Of a DNA stretch of 64,000 nucleotides, positions 63,711 through 64,000 are shown one piece after another. Position 1 is the first letter of the stretch. The number at the start of each line of letters is the position of its first letter. Below the pieces are notes generated by a model that saw only the letters and a list, made by a program, of their open reading frames with translations, searched no databases and was not told the origin of the DNA. A program made the translations under genes and the position numbers. This stretch comes from Tabrizicola sp. TH137 (GTDB taxonomy: Bacteria; Pseudomonadota; Alphaproteobacteria; Rhodobacterales; Rhodobacteraceae): contig NZ_PKRQ01000001.1 of assembly GCF_002855575.1 (NCBI RefSeq), positions 992,001 to 1,056,000 on the forward strand. Reading direction: 5' to 3'.

Positions 63711-64000
63711 ATGAGTGTTGATCCCAAGTACTGGACCGAAGCGCAGGCCACCGGCGGTGGCCGCAACGGGCTGGCGAAACTGGCGGATGGCAAGCTGACC
63801 GTCACCATGACCAGCCCCAAGGAACTCGGCGGGTCCGGCGCGGGCCATAACCCGGAAGAGCTTTTCGCCATCGGCTATGCCGCCTGCTACCTCGGCGCGA
63901 TGCGCTTTGCCGCCAGCAGCGAAAAGCTGGGCACCGTGCCGGACAATGCCACCGTCAACGCCCATGTCGGCATCGGTCCCCGCTCCGATGGCGGTTTCGG
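63711..64000 (+). CDS. ohr: Organic hydroperoxide resistance protein (3' end outside window)
   Basis: The first 96 residues of an Ohr/OsmC-family peroxidase that reduces organic hydroperoxides using lipoyl-linked thiols. AGHNPEELFAIGYAACYLGA contains the first catalytic cysteine (C59). The second lies beyond the window end. The start has a GGAGGA site. It is divergent from its regulator ohrR. Confidence 0.92.
   Translation, partial: MSVDPKYWTEAQATGGGRNGLAKLADGKLTVTMTSPKELGGSGAGHNPEELFAIGYAACYLGAMRFAASSEKLGTVPDNATVNAHVGIGPRSDGGF

Overview
The window is a 64 kb piece of a GC-rich chromosome from an alphaproteobacterium, most likely a member of the Rhodobacterales (Rhodobacter/Gemmobacter/Paracoccus-like). 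This rests on gene content and order: rimP-nusA-ylxR-infB, argJ-mutT beside a parvulin and secA, rnd-kdsD-lptC-lptA-lptB followed by hpf-ptsN, an FzlA-type GST-fold protein, gltD-gltB, and OhrR/Ohr. It also rests on very high third-position GC and on a hairpin-rich intergenic element of a kind I recall from this order. The genus is not determined.

Layout. 1-7302: the 3' part of a large Ig-like-repeat surface protein followed by its TolC-like, ABC and HlyD-type exporter genes (type I secretion). 7306-7917: a lower-GC secreted protein with a PEP-CTERM-like tail. 7918-8108: a palindrome-rich spacer with DnaA-box-like sites. 8109-9760: two ABC permeases without an ATPase or binding protein. 9929-12896: a small RHH protein, glyoxalase I-like protein and a Tat-exported GMC dehydrogenase pair. 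12948-13528: a ParDE-type toxin-antitoxin module. 13689-16417: ubiG, pip and a hypothetical membrane protein that may be frameshifted. 16421-22076: the rimP-nusA-ylxR-infB operon with promoter, leader hairpin and terminator. 22097-24989: a 48-codon gene, mutT, argJ and a parvulin. 25168-31128: secA, two envelope proteins and radC. 31219-34355: dnaKJ with a heat-shock-type promoter.

34545-44757 holds alkB, then an orphan polysaccharide-type ABC permease, cysQ, kdsB, galU, two paralogous GT2 enzymes, a GT14-type enzyme and a two-module sulfotransferase. Together these suggest a sulfated surface glycan. 44754-49742: ptsN, hpf, the LPS transport genes lptBAC, kdsD, rnd and tRNA-Leu(CAG). 49902-52594: an NDUFA9-like protein, a di-heme c-type protein and uppP. 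52759-59483: glutamate synthase gltD/gltB with a secreted protein gene between them. 59526-60052: a second ParDE-type module. 60307-64000: mtgA, an fzlA-like gene, queG, a 55-codon basic peptide and the divergent ohrR/ohr pair, with ohr cut by the window end.

Most of the window is core chromosome. The more unusual points are a 45-bp repeat with 12-bp periodicity placed upstream of both toxin-antitoxin operons, two well-supported tiny genes, a tandem repeat that re-duplicates a stop codon, the sulfated-glycan locus, and an AT-rich intergenic segment with a perfect DnaA box. I saw no CRISPR array, prophage, insertion sequence or rRNA gene.
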